Part shown: piece by piece, positions 49,340 to 62,500 of the stretch | Position numbering within the stretch: position 1 is the stretch's first letter | Layout: each line of letters begins with the position of its first letter | Source: Rhyacichthys aspro | Taxonomy: Eukaryota > Chordata > Actinopteri > Gobiiformes > Rhyacichthyidae | Length of the DNA: 64,000 nucleotides | Reading direction: 5' to 3' | NCBI GenBank assembly: GCA_036850595.1 | Contig: CM072163.1 | Location: forward strand, 18,314,639-18,378,638 | The notes under the pieces: generated by a model | Databases searched by the model: none | Told to the model about the DNA's origin: nothing | What the model saw: only the letters and a program-made list of their open reading frames with translations | Position numbers and translations under genes: made by a program

Positions 49340-52300
49340 GTAAGTGCTGACTGGGCTTCTTAATAATTCTAAAACTAGACTAGAATTCTTTAGTAAAATT
49401 ATGTCAGAACAAAATCATGAATGTAGAGTAAAACAAGCTGGGCAGCATTCCTCTGTTTTGTTTATGTATATGGGAAATGGACGTTTAATTGGTTTAGACG
49501 TCCACGTATCTCGGTGGCGGTGGATATGGAGAAGTCTACAAAGAGTGGGTTCATGGACAGTGGTGTGCAGTGAAGAAAGTGCCTGAATGCTGCACCACCG
49601 ATGAAGAAATGTACAGGGAGTATGACATCTGCAGGTGAGTAGACTGTGCCACGACTGTCGTTAGTATAGTTACAAAAAATCTCATCAGTCATTCTTGTCA
49701 TTACAGAGTTTCCTCACGTCATCATTAAACTACAAACAACTAACTATATTGAGATAAACAATCATCTAATCATATTTAGAGAGAGATTGTTATATTTGCA
49801 AAGTGACAGGTAATAGACACAAACATGAATAGATGCCCCCTGGAGTTGTTTTTTATGCAAATTAGCCAAATGAGCATTGTGTCTCTACATTTGACTTGCT
49901 TTTTCAGGTCAAATAACAGGAGAAAAAAATATTAACACACAATATTTGCAAATTGCTCAAAAAATAAATAAATAAATAAACAGACTGTACTGGATATTCT
50001 TTCTTTTAGTCAGGAAAAATGGTGTAAACCCCAAATAATACACTGTAAAAGCAACAGGTTTATGATGTCATCTACTGTTTATTATAAGGGATTGTAATAG
50101 ATGAGAACCTCTATTCAGGAACGGAAAACCTTGGACAATCACATGCTCACAAAGCCACCTGCTCAAAAAGGAGCACTCCCATTGGTCGACACCATCTTGT
50201 CATATGACGTTCTAGGAAGTTTAATATCTGCCGATAAAGTAATCAGCGCTGAATAGAAAAGAGAGTAGAATAGAAAAATAATAAGAAATTAATTAATTAA
50301 AAAATTTTAAAAAAATAAATAAAATGTAAAAACTTTTGTTAAATGTCTTTTAACACAGTGAAACAGCTCAAAAAGGAAAAGCATCAACAGAAAAGGAAAG
50401 CATCATAAAAGCACCAATTAATACAGTTAATTCAATCATGTAATGTTTAACGAGGAGGCATTAATTGTCATCCTGATGCTGACGTCGCAGCTAAGCTAAC
50501 GCTAAATTCTAAACTCTAAACTTCAGTTTGGTGAAATGTATTAGTATTTTGTGGAGGAAATTTTTTTATTTTATTTTTTTATAAAAAGAAAAGCAGGAGA
50601 GGTCTCTAGGCTGCTTTTGGGGTTAAGTGGAATCTGAGACAGGGACGCCAAAATTGAAATGTTTAATATTACCTTCCTTTTGTAACACCAAATGTTGATT
50701 CAGCCCTTTCTTCCTCAAAATCTTACTGATTGATTAGTTCTTCTTTATTTTGTGATTCTTTCTCATAAACAGGAATATAGAACATCCCAATGTTGTGAAG
50801 CTCATTGCGGGAATAGAGAAACATGAAAACATGTGGCATATCCCATTGGAATTCATTGAAGGTGAAACCCTGAAGAATATCATTTTTCATCCGACAAGAA
50901 CCAGCATTCAGGTATGTCACTGCAACAAGTATAATAAAGTACAAGGGCTTTTGTTTTTTCATTTAATGCAACTGAAAATTTTAATTCTCCCAGCTCACTC
51001 AGACAATTACTGCTGGAATCATTACAGGGATGTGTGAAGGCCTTTTATATCTTCACAGCAAAGATATTGTGCACCGAGACATCAAACCTGATAACATCAT
51101 GGTAAGGCAGAACATGTGTAAAACTTTGCAGATTCTGAAGGCATTAATAATCATCAAAGAAAGAATATTTCTGTATTTTTAGTGGCGAGAAAATCAAAAA
51201 ACAATGACATTGTAAGTGAGTAGAAAGTCCAAAAAGTTGAGGAAAAAATAAATGGCCTAAAGCAGTGTTGTCAAACTCAAAGTGGTGAGGGATTGATAGT
51301 TAATAAGAGTCCCTTCAGGGGCCGGAGATGGTGCCATTTGGAAGCTTTTATTCAGTTTTGAATGTGATATTTCATCTTCATTTGAGTATCTTTAACATAA
51401 ATTTCCTCCTTTTATGGAAACTGCTTCTAGTTGGATTTAAACAGGTTGTAGATGGATTTGAAAAGGTTTTAGTCAGATTCAAACACATTTCAGGCAGATG
51501 AGAACAGGTTGGAGATGAAATTGAACAGGTTTTTGTCACATTTGAACAGGTTTTAGATGCATGCTAGATATTTCAACAGTTTTTTATTTTTACTTCCTGC
51601 TAGAGCGCCCCCCTGAGGGCTGAAGAAAAATTCATAGAAAAGCCGCATCTCTGTATAAGCCGCATGGTTCAAAGTGTGGGAAAAAAGTAGAGGCTTATAG
51701 TCCGGAAAATACGGTAAATTAAAACCTAGTGACAAAAATATCACTTACTAAATGTACTGAAGGGCTCACATAAAACATTGCAAAGGGCTGCATTTGGCCC
51801 TTGCGCCTTGAGTTTGACGTGTGGTCTAAAATGTAACCGAAACAAGAAAAAAAAGAGAGATTTTCTTTTTAACCTTTTAAGCCGTACCATGCAGATGACT
51901 TCATTTGTTTTTCTCCCCTTCCTCTCAGGTGGAAAGAGGGACTTACCGAGCTGTGATCATTGACTTAGGCTTTGCTAAGTTTCATTGTGGTGGTCTAAAC
52001 CCTGCCAACAACCGAGGGAATCCTGCCTATGTCGCTCCTGAGATCATCCGCAGCCCATTCTCTGAGCAGGACCACCGCTCCGACGTGTGGGCCCTGGGGA
52101 AAGTCATCGCGGAGCTCCTCGTCGGACACCAGTTACCCTCGTCCAGAATCAGCTGCAGTTACATCCAGGACCTTCTTAAGGACTCTAGTGCCTACTGTGA
52201 GACGGTCAGTGCCATGTTAGAGGCCAGCCCTACACCTAGAGCCACTATGGCAAGTGTCATCGATCAGATAAGAGCAGCAGCGGGACGAGTAGATGACAAA

Positions 52301-52555
52301 ACGATGGCCAGTTCTAGTTCAGTGACTAAAAGTGACCCTGCTGGAGCGTCATCTGTGCAGCTTGACACAGACATGAGGTCTATTGATCTGCCCCCAGGTT
52401 TCTCTTTACCAGATCCGTTACCCCCTAACCACACCGTCATGTTTAACTACATCACAAGAGACAGAAGAGAAGGTTTGACACAGATAAAAGGTGAAATACA
52501 AACAAGACAAGGCAGAATACAGGGGGTTTGGTGGACGAAATGTGAAGCAAAGTAG
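49337..52555 (+). CDS. Kinase array gene D: small protein kinase with conserved tail
   Basis: Exons 49337-49339, 49498-49634, 50773-50911, 50994-51101 and 51929-52555 keep phase (1014 nt, 337 aa). The start is the ATG at the exon 1 donor. All landmarks are present: GGGGYGEVYK (7-16), Lys27, Glu42, HPNVVKL, HRDIKPDN (120-127), DLGFAK (141-146, Leu for Phe in DFG), VAPE (164-167) and DVWALGKVIAEL. This is the array member most likely to be active, as a Ser/Thr kinase judging from HRDIKPDN. There is no N-terminal domain, signal or membrane segment. Residues 283-337 are the conserved tail, with LPDPLPPNH, YITRDRREG, GEIQTRQGRI and VWWTKC. It is closest to gene C in exons, promoter and tail. I do not recognise the subfamily. 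The substrate is unknown. Confidence 0.88.
51262..51826. repeat. hAT-like element and nested repeat in gene D intron
   Basis: Ends CAGTGTTGTCAAACTCAA and TTGAGTTTGACGTGTGG are inverted. The flanks GCCTAAAG and GTCTAAAA match at 6 of 8 bases. TTATAGTCCGGAAAATACGG near 51692-51715 is the end of a second fish repeat inside it. The split into two elements is tentative. Confidence 0.5.
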
Positions 52556-55500
52556 AAGAAACGTCCAAAGAAAGGAACCTCCTGAACCAGTAGTGTGGCC
52601 ACGGATGAGGACGTCATTCATTTTTTAAAAAGGTTCTTTAAATGATTCATCAGCATAAGACAGAGGTGTTGTGCTGACTTTGCAGAATATACAGTAGATC
52701 TCCGTGTGATCATCTTAACCACGACAAAGCCCTTGGAGAAATTAAAATTGAATGCAGTGTCAGAGAGGGCCGGCTATTAAAGCACTTAAAGGTAATCTCG
52801 GGCAGAGGGCAAAATGCTGGGCAGATAAATTAAAGATTAAAAACAGTCTAATTTAATATTACAAATATAAAACAGGCAAAAAGGAGGAAAGAAATGAAAG
52901 TGTACATTTGCTATATTCATTCATTTGCTGTATTCGTTTTACTTTGAGAACATTTGCTCAATAACACGCACAGTTCAGAATTATTTCGCGTTTGTGAGAT
53001 TTTCCCACTGTTGTCATTGTGGATATAATCACTTCAGTGTGAATATTATGAGCTGATCGTTGCTAATGGCTTTCAATATGCAGAAGATATCAAGCTTAGC
53101 AGCTCTTGTTTCACAAAGAACACATATGACAGAAATAAATATCAAACTGACGAAGCCACTTGTTTGTCCATTTTTCAAGAGCCATGGATCAGTTACAGAC
53201 TCTCACTTAATATAATCTACTGGGTTATGATTGTATTGATTTTTTGTAAAGGCTTTATATGTTAATTTATTTGCTTAACATAGCATTTTATATCATTAGC
53301 ATAACCAACCAAACATTGCAAATTGTGTATAAACAAGATGGTTTTTAGCATGTTTGAATCATCTGGAAAATGGTTTTACTTTGCTCCCTCATTAATTTAA
53401 TTCTGTCTCCGTCAGACCTGTGCAGTCTGTGGTGATGTCACCTGTGGAAGGGTCTACTCTGTATTCATAAAATTTGCCTCCTAGTTTTATAATAATAATA
53501 ATACATCAGTTTTACATAGCGCTTTTCAAATGAAACTCAAAGGCGTCCTATAGCGTACCTCTGATGTCCTTTTACAAGCTATTCATCAAAATGATCATAG
53601 CTCTGTTATATTCTACTCAAGATCAAATGATCATCTTTTTACAGCAAGTATTCAGTGCACACAGCATAACTTCAATGCATGTATGACAGTAGATTTGCTG
53701 CAGTAAATAAGCACACACAACACAAGACATTTGAATGATTGATTTATTAATGAATTTAAGGCCACTCTGAACTGTGCAGAATACATAAAGAGAGCAGAAC
53801 TAGCATTGCTCTTCTTTGCCTCAATCTGAGGATTATTCCATTTATAAATTGTTGAAGACCGGATAACAATCAAAGAAATCAGCTTATAAAAATGAAACAC
53901 AAGATGAAAAGTGTAATGCCAGCCTCCATAAGCGTTTCAAACCAAAATGACACTTTTTGTCATACACATATTTGGCAAACATTGCAGAGCAACAATAAAA
54001 AAAAAAAATCAAGATGTATTTTGAGATTTAAGTCATAATAGGGGAATAAAACGATGTTTTGCGATCATAATTTGCTACTTTTTCCAACTTAAAGGTGGGG
54101 TATGTAGTTTTTGACAGTATGCCATGGCAAAATGATGGTATCCCTGGAGGGACACACTTATGAAAAAAGGTGGAAATGATGTTAAAACACAATTAATAAT
54201 ATTTCTGAGATGTAAATAGAAGTTCAAAGCCTGTGCTTCTCCTTCCGCAGTGCTCAGTTTGTCTTCACTGAGACAGAAACTTGGAATTTTATCAAGAGTT
54301 ATGCAGGAGTGATAAAATGTGGCATTTATACACCATTTAATAGTTTTCCATTTAACCTCCAAATTTTACACGCCTCACCTTGAAGTCTTACAGCTACTGA
54401 CTTCTTGTAAGTAGCGCTAACCGTTACATTTAACAAATGTAGCTACAACGAGTGGAGAATGACCGTGTATGTCAGGATACACAACACTGGCATGCTCCAT
54501 GTTTTTTCTTACGCAAGCACCGATAAACTGACAATTATCATCTCCCTATTGTGCTCTCACATTCCATACTGACTGATTACGACGAGCTTTCCGCCGTGTA
54601 CAACAGTCACGACAATGCTACGATGTTGAAATCTTATCTCAAGGCCAAAGATGTGCAAGAAACTGATATGAGACAATAATGATAGAGATAGAATAGAGAA
54701 TAGAAAAACACACACACCGCTCGGTCCACAGTGACAGCTTTAAATGCAGTCGTCTTTGGTTTTTCGCTCTGTTCCCTGCCACTGGATACAAAATTATTTT
54801 AAAAAATAAATCAAAATGGTGAAAGGGCAGAGTATCGAGAGTGCAGTGCGTGGGCGTAGTTGGAAGCACAGACATGGGGAATAGAAACATGGCAGAGTTA
54901 TCTTTTGTATGAGAAAACAGAGATTAGCAATGGAATTACTGCATGAATGATCAAATTTAAAGAAGTGGCTTAAAATGGTAACACAAAATAACTCAAAAAC
55001 AGAAGGAGAGTGGTTTAAATGAAGGCAACAGATTGGTTTCCTGCTCTCTCAAAGGCGTTTAAAGGCAAACTGAAGACAACTGGAAAACTGAAGAAAAGAG
55101 GAAGATGCTGCAGTAGGATTTAAAAGATGTCGTTACTGCTTGGAAAGACTTTACAAGTGAACGTCTTGGTCATTGAAAGGTAGAGTTAGCGATTATGAGG
55201 CTACGTGCACACTACATAACTTCTGCGTGAGCTTTTTGATTCTACAGTTTAGTTTTGAAATCAAAGTGCAGTACAGCTTTTAAGGTCACAGCCTTTTGCA
55301 AAACCAAACAGAACTCCAGGTCTGTTGGATGGATATGTTTTTACAAAAGCCTTGTGCTACAAAGATGAAAAGAACAAAAGAACTCACTGAAGAAAATCCT
55401 TTGAGAAATGATATGAATTATATAATATAACAACAACAGAGAGGTATGATGGTTTTGAAAATACACCTACAGCACACAATCTTTTTCTCAAGCTTCACCC

Positions 55501-56535
55501 AAAGTTTCCGAAAAGTTGTGTTCTACAGAGAAGCTGCTTTCTAAATGTGTCTATCCTGCTCTTGTCTCATCAGCTCATATTTTATCATCTTGAAACATCT
55601 TAAAACGGAGATAGAACTTGAAACCAGGAATCATCTCATGCCTTTTGGTCAGTGGCTGCTTCTCCCATGTTTTTCTCCTCTCTAAAACAACCTAATTATG
55701 CACAGGTTAGCAGTTACCCTAAATTTGTGACACTGAGGTTACTTTGCATGGCCCTGATGTAGTACCATGATACAGTAAGCAGGATGTGCATTATTTTTCT
55801 CCAATCACTAACTCTACCTTTAAAGTGTTGTCCATGTTTTGTCATCCTCATCGATCCAAAGAGGAAAAATACGCTAAAGCTAATTTTTAAAGTTGGGAAA
55901 AAAAAACCTTTTAAACCAGACATGCATAAACACATTTCAGCTTATAGGCCCTTCTAAACAAGACACCTGTTATATATGTGTTTATATATATGTATATATT
56001 CATGAAGCTGGTTAGGATATGTTGGCTGCTGTGTCAAAAGCAATAATAACAGTAACAGTACTACATTAATACAAAAAGCACTCATCTCGGTTCCTTCACT
56101 CTGTAATCACTAACAGCTTTCACACTCATGTATTCAATTATTGTGTGGCACGGCGCGACTGCTGGACCACGGCAGCAACTGCTCCTTTTAACCCGACATT
56201 CTAAAGAAGACATAAAAAAAAAAAAAAAGAAGACGTTTCTAAGGCATCACAAGGTTTAACCAGCGGTCACAACGCTGTAAATATATAAACTCACAGAGTC
56301 CAACTTTTACCCATTACTCTTTGCTGTGGCTCCCATGGAAGAATCTATCATGGATGGGTTCAGAAACCCGAGCTGAGGGGCCGCCATTTAGAGCAGGTTC
56401 AAGATTCGTGTCTTTTTACTAAAAAGTCTGTTTCAATCACAAAAAAAGCATCCATCTGTCCAGAAGCAGGAAGATTTTCTAGTTCGAAAATGGAAAATCT
56501 TTGTGAAAATCATGCAGCGGGCATTGGAGGGAGAG
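52556..56535. other. Convergent interval between kinase D and b4galt3
   Basis: Genes on both sides point inward, so this contains both 3' UTRs. A minus-strand AATAAA at 53743-53748 could end a long b4galt3 transcript. A repeat at 53505-53560 has CATAGCGCTTTTCAAATGAA, common in fish interspersed repeats. An inverted dispersed repeat is at about 54100-54300. No extra coding exon is supported. Confidence 0.5.
54100..54300 (-). repeat. Inverted copy of the gene-cluster dispersed repeat
   Basis: CGCAGTGCTCAGTTTGTCTTC near 54247 is the reverse complement of the GACAAACTGAGCACTGC block found at 39843-39975 and 44045-44725. Confidence 0.55.
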
Positions 56536-59500
56536 TCACCAGCCTGCAGCGCTGAACTGCACTGACAGCATTATCCCACTGGGGCAATGGCAGGGTGGTT
56601 CTACTTCTCTGTGCGGGCCTCTTTCAGTTTGGCAGGGGTTACAGCTGGGCCTTTCGCCGGCTCTTTGGGCGGCGGCGTGGGTGCGACTTTGGCAGGGGTC
56701 GGCGGGGGCTTTGGAAGTGGCTTTAAACCCGCCGGTGCCAATGTTGACCGTTATGTTGGTGTAGAGCGGGAGGTACTCTCTGGAGATGACCTCATACTCC
56801 ACTGTGTTCATCCCATCCAGCTTCCAAGTCTGACGTGTCTTGGCCAGCATGTTGAACCTTCAAAAAAAACAGAATAACAAAGCTGTAGTGGATTTTTGGC
56901 TCAACACTACACACATAAATCTATCTAGTTGTTCTCTCTACCTCTTGGGGTTGACATCATTGCCCTTGTCCAGCTTGTGTTTAATCATCTTGTATCGGCC
57001 CAGCTTGAGTGACGGACGAGTGATGTACATCCCCGCTAACGACACTCTGGAAGAGGAGAGACACAGGTTTTAGTTTGGAGGCTGGTTGAAGTAGCAGGAC
57101 AGATGCTATACGGAACAACATGGACCGTCCCCCGAATTGGGCTTTTGTACAACAGAGAGGAAACGGCACAAGAGATCCTTCTTCCTGACTGCAATAAGAC
57201 TCTACAATCAAACAGACTATGAAAGATGAAGTCTGTATCAATTCATTTGAAGAGACCTAACAACCCTGGGGATTAATAAAATGATTTGAATTGAAATGAA
57301 CTGCGGTGGAAGTAACAGGAAATAATTGATAAAAAAATGGATGTGATGAAATGCATGTGATTTAATAAACATGCAGCAGAAGCAAGTGACCCTGCATTGA
57401 TACTTGCTCCAGTGCACATCATCTTAAACTATTTACTTTACTGGGGTACTGTACTATTAGACACGTTCTATTTGTTATTTTTTATTGTTTTTTTTTTCAT
57501 TTCTCTAAAGCATTAGTACATTTACAGTGTTAAGCGTATGGGCACTAACCAGAAGTAACAAAAATTCAGTCAACACAAACTATTTCTAATTCACACTTTC
57601 TTTATCAATGTACATAGAGGCTCATTAGTCACTTTATCAATTTAAATACATTTTAAGGTAAGCCTTCAATTCGTGTGCACTTTCACTGCATCCTGACTCC
57701 AGAGAGACATTCATTGCTTTTATTCAGTCATCTGCCTGTTTGGTATGTACGTAATATGCAACACTCGCCACCATTTTGTCTTTTTTACTTGAATTACTGA
57801 AGTATCACGTTAGCTAGATGCATTACAGTAATTACAAACACACACACACACCTCCAAAAGTCCAAAAATGTGTGGGTGGGTATTTGTTATTGTTATGCTC
57901 AAAAGTGTAATCAGTGAACAATGGAGAGCACACAGATGCCTGCCCAGTCTTGTCTGGTTCTATTTACGTGCTGGATTTTCAAGTTACAACACTGCAATGA
58001 CCCTAAAACACTGTTACCTGATTCCAATATCATCGTCCTCTCCTCCCCAGCCCCAGTAGTTGTTGGGAAAACCGTTCATTTTAAGGTAGTGCAGCGGTGA
58101 CAGAGCAGACACTCCTCCAAAGTACATTTTGTATGGAAGCCTGAAAAAGATGCAACAAATATTCAGATACTGTAACAGAGAGGGGTTCAAGGACAACATT
58201 TGAAAACTTACTTGTATCCGAACTTGTCCATAGCGATGGCCGCGTGCTTCGGATTGGAGTCGCAGACGTACATGTTGCGATCGTCTTCTGGTATGAGGTC
58301 TACGTCGTGGAAGAAGAGGCAGTCCCAGTCTTCCTCCTTCATGGCCTCACGGAAACCCACATTCATTAGCTTAGCCCTGTTAAAGGTGTAGTTCTCCGCC
58401 TGCGAAGTAACCACAGAAACAACATGATCTCCTCTGGGATCAATTAAAAAACAGAAGCATACTATGAAAAGAAGGGTCCCCAGAGGGCAAGACAAAGTGT
58501 GATTTCTTATATTCTTGACACAGCTTGATGAGCTTATGTACTGAAAACAACTGAATCATGTATTTTAACAGGCCTATAATGATATATTGAAATGAACAAA
58601 GTAGACAGATAGGAAAGAGGATACAAGAGAGGGGAATGAAATTGAGCAAATGACCCAAGCTGGTCCCAGAGTATGTGGCAGGCATTCTTGGTTTAAAGTC
58701 TGATATCACCTGGTGGAGTGTCTAGCACATAACACAAAGCGGCCCGGCTTCATTTCCTAGCTAAGGCCTGTTCAATCCTCCCCTTTCTCTTCTTAAAATA
58801 TTCAGTGGGTAATAGTAGCCTTGATGGTATCTCAAAGACAATGGCCCTGTTTCATGAAAAAAAAAAAAAGTTTACTCTGGATATGTTAAAACTCAAGAGT
58901 GGACAAAGGGAAACTCAAGAGTTTTCAGTTTAATCTGAACTCTGAGTCAGACTTTTGTTTTGGTTTTTATTCTACAATTACATGTCAGAGTAATTGGCTG
59001 ATTGGCTTCAAATGAATTACAGTAAACATATTTTTTTTAATATTTAGAATAGATTTATTCGTGAAATAAAATGGACATACATAAATTAATTTGTCCATTT
59101 TTATTCATTGTAATGATGAGAGAAACTAAGTTGGTCAAGAGCAGAGAACATAAATATCTTTTTGCTTTTCCAAGCATCTTTGAAGTGCTGCAATTTACTG
59201 CATTTCTTTCAATGTCATATTAAAAGAATTACATAGGAAACACTAAATTACTATATTTTTTAATTTTAAACATTTCAGTTTGCCTGTTTTGTAGGATAAT
59301 TCTGATCTTAGGTTTATACTTACATCACACTTATTTTGTGAAATGTGTGTATTGTGTGTAATGAGTGTGCATTAACAATAAACATGCAGTCTTTTGCTTT
59401 GCACTTTGTACCAGCAGATACAGGTGTGTTAATGTTATTTAACTATAGCTCAAGTTCATGTCAAAACTAGGGCTACACAATATCAAGAAAAATGCTGTAC

Positions 59501-62500
59501 TAATCAAAACTATGTAAAGTCCATTTGCAATTCATCCTCCAACTCTGCATTTCCTGTGACAGGACACCAGAGGGCACTGTTCATTGAGTCTGAGGAGGCT
59601 CTTCTGACGTTGCCTTATCAAATTAGAAATGACTGCACTAAAACATGTTGTATGAGCAGACTGCGTGTCACTGTTACCTGGTGAATGACATAAATGCCGT
59701 AGCTGAGCTGCTGGCGCTGGAGGAAGGGGTGCAGGTAGTAGAGCAGGAACTTGAGGTGGTGTTCCCGGTGTCTGTGCGGGATGATGATGGCCGTTCGGTG
59801 CCTGGCCTCGCAGTTGGGCGGCCTGTAGCGTCCGCCGCGCACCACCAGTGGGTTTTTCCGCTGGACCTCTGCCAGAGTGAGCCCCGACGGGAAGCTGACG
59901 TGGATGGGCCCAGCTGAGAGTGGAGTCATTGGCAGGATGGAAAAAAGATAGTAGAATGTAAGCAAATCATCTGGTTATGGAAAAAAAGTCAGTGATTTGA
60001 ATGAGACGTTAGAGCCTCAACAGGCCTGTAAATGAAGGCAATGCAAAAATCATGCTCCATTTAACATAAACACTGACAGGATTTCAAGAGTATCAAAAAC
60101 AGCAGTGAAGGGAAGGGATTTCAGACCAATTTCTGAAAAAATTACAATTTTTAGGTGCGTGAATGGGTACAGCTGAGCTTTACTTACTTAACTTCAAACA
60201 TAAATCCACAATTTTTCCCAGGATTCAAATGTGGATTTATAGATTTCCTTGACTTTCTCATGTCAATTTAAAAAGCAAATTCATTTTTTTTAGTAGAAGC
60301 AGTGGATGTATTTCCTGGCAGCAGAACAAAAACAAAAAAGGCTGAGGCCGGAAAAGGCATTCGGCTTGGCTAATGTGTAACAAATGTAACTGATTAATAG
60401 TTAGACATTTCCTCTATAAAGTTGTTTGTTTGCCTCCTGCTTCCTACACAGTCTTTTGACTAATGGAGTTATGGGGTTTATAAGATTATGGAAGAAACAA
60501 TATGCTGTGTTTTATATAAAGCTAACATTAGACTTTCACAATAACCTCTAAATGTTTCTTTTAAGCCTAGAGTACTGAGCACCCTTTGTCTCAAAGTGGG
60601 AGTTGTTTGTTGGTAAAACATGTTGCAAGTGAAGGACAGAAGGAGCAGATATACTGTGTTTGTTGTTGTGAGATTAAGACTGAAGGAAGAATACACTGTG
60701 CCTCCTGATGCTATTTTCACTGACTCCACAACAGTGGCTCAACTTTACATAAAGAGGTCAATGGACTTAAAAGCTCTGCTACAGTGGTGCATTTGGGTCA
60801 GCATCTTTATAGAATTAATACTGTGCCTTTTAATAAGCATTTCATATTTATGGCTTTCATCAGACATCCGGAAAACAATCAAAATGTTTCAATAATGGAT
60901 AATCACATAAATGAAATCCATAAAACGCAATGGAAGGAGCCATTTTATTTTCATTTCTTCCTGTTTTTACATTTCAGCAGACATTCTTGCATGTAGGTGT
61001 AAGGCTTTGTTAAATAATTACACTGCTTCAAAATAATTTAAAAAGGTGAAAACACCATCAAATCTATTTCCACTGGTCTGTTTTTCTGATAAAAGCATGT
61101 TCCTGCAGGGCTACCATAGCTGTTCACATGCGCTAAAAAGGAGGAGCATAAAGAGTGGGATTGAAATCTGCAATGTCGCTAAGAAGGGCAAAAATTACAC
61201 ATAAGAAGCATTAAAAAGGGAATGAGAAATTCCAGTTTGGTGAGGTGAGACTCTGCCCTGAAATTGTACTTCTTGTTCTTGTTCTGTTGACAAGAAAAAC
61301 ATGTGTAAACTGGTATTAATGCAGTCAATAGGCGTGTCTGCACATCTAGAAGAAACCTCTGTGTGCTATAGCGTGTCATTACACTGTTGCTTTTCATCAG
61401 AAGTAAGTAACAAGGGCTGCACAATATTGGAAAAACATGCTGTATGCGGTAACTATTTTAAATTTTGGGATATCATTATGAGCTGCAATATTTTAATGCA
61501 CTTTGTTTCTTATTCACTTGTTACTATGTCAAAGAAATAAAAGTCTCTGAACTAATTTTCACTCATCAAGGCAGGAGCTACATCAATATTAAAGACTGGA
61601 CCAGGACTTAACAGGTCTAAACTAAGACTAAATGTAAAAAATTAACCAGAATATTTATTCAGACGTACCACAGATTTAGGGCTTTGTTTGGACGTTGATT
61701 TAGAGAAGAAAAAAGTGAAAGTCTATTAAATGGAAAACTAATGTCAGTCTAGATAATGGATATTGCCATCAATAATTCTAAAATAACAATAAATTTGAGA
61801 TATATTGTCCAGCCCTGGCAGTAACAATGTACGCAGAATATACTGCCTCTGGACCTTTTTAGTTTGAAAACAACATAAAGTCCTCCCCATTTTAGATAAA
61901 CGGTAATGATTGGTCTGGTCATTTGAGCTCAGTGGAAGTTAGGTGAATGTGTCTAAGAAAGAATTCTACTAGAAATCAATTTTTTGAAAAACATCTCAGA
62001 TAATCAAAAAAAAAAAGTTGAAGAAACTAAAGATTTTTGCAAATTTTCTATTGTGGTATTCCAAATAAAATCTAAAATAAAGTTGCATGAGACATTTCAG
62101 AGCATTTCAGACTTCAGAAGTGGATGAAAGCCATTGACTTGCACTGGTAAAATGTTTAAAGAGAATACCTGATCAGATAAGACCTTACCATTACTGGCAC
62201 TACTTGACATTGCGGCATGCACTTCAGTTTGTGCGCCTGAGGACACTCTTCTTACTACACCACTTACCTATGAGGGGAGACGTCTGGGGGCAGTAGGGCA
62301 CGTCATCTCTGTGCTGATGAAGTTTGGACAGGTGCGACAGGTTGGCGTACACGTCCCCTCCGACGACGACTGCCGAATTATTGCGACTGTGCTCGGGCTT
62401 GCGGAAGATGCGGATGAAATAGTTCACCCTCTTTTGGTAGCCCTCGCGGGACAGTAGCGCCATTACCACCAGCTGAATGCCCAGGAACATGAAAAAGTAG

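Noticed and set aside
33681..52555. Assigning the kinases to the PKR/PKZ, RIPK or STK35 families
   Set aside because: No double-stranded RNA, Z-DNA, death or RHIM domain is present and the motif text around HRD and DLG does not fit. I leave the family open.
56587..56877. Gly-rich plus-strand open frame
   Set aside because: Antisense of the b4galt3 last exon; the glycines mirror Pro codons on the coding strand.
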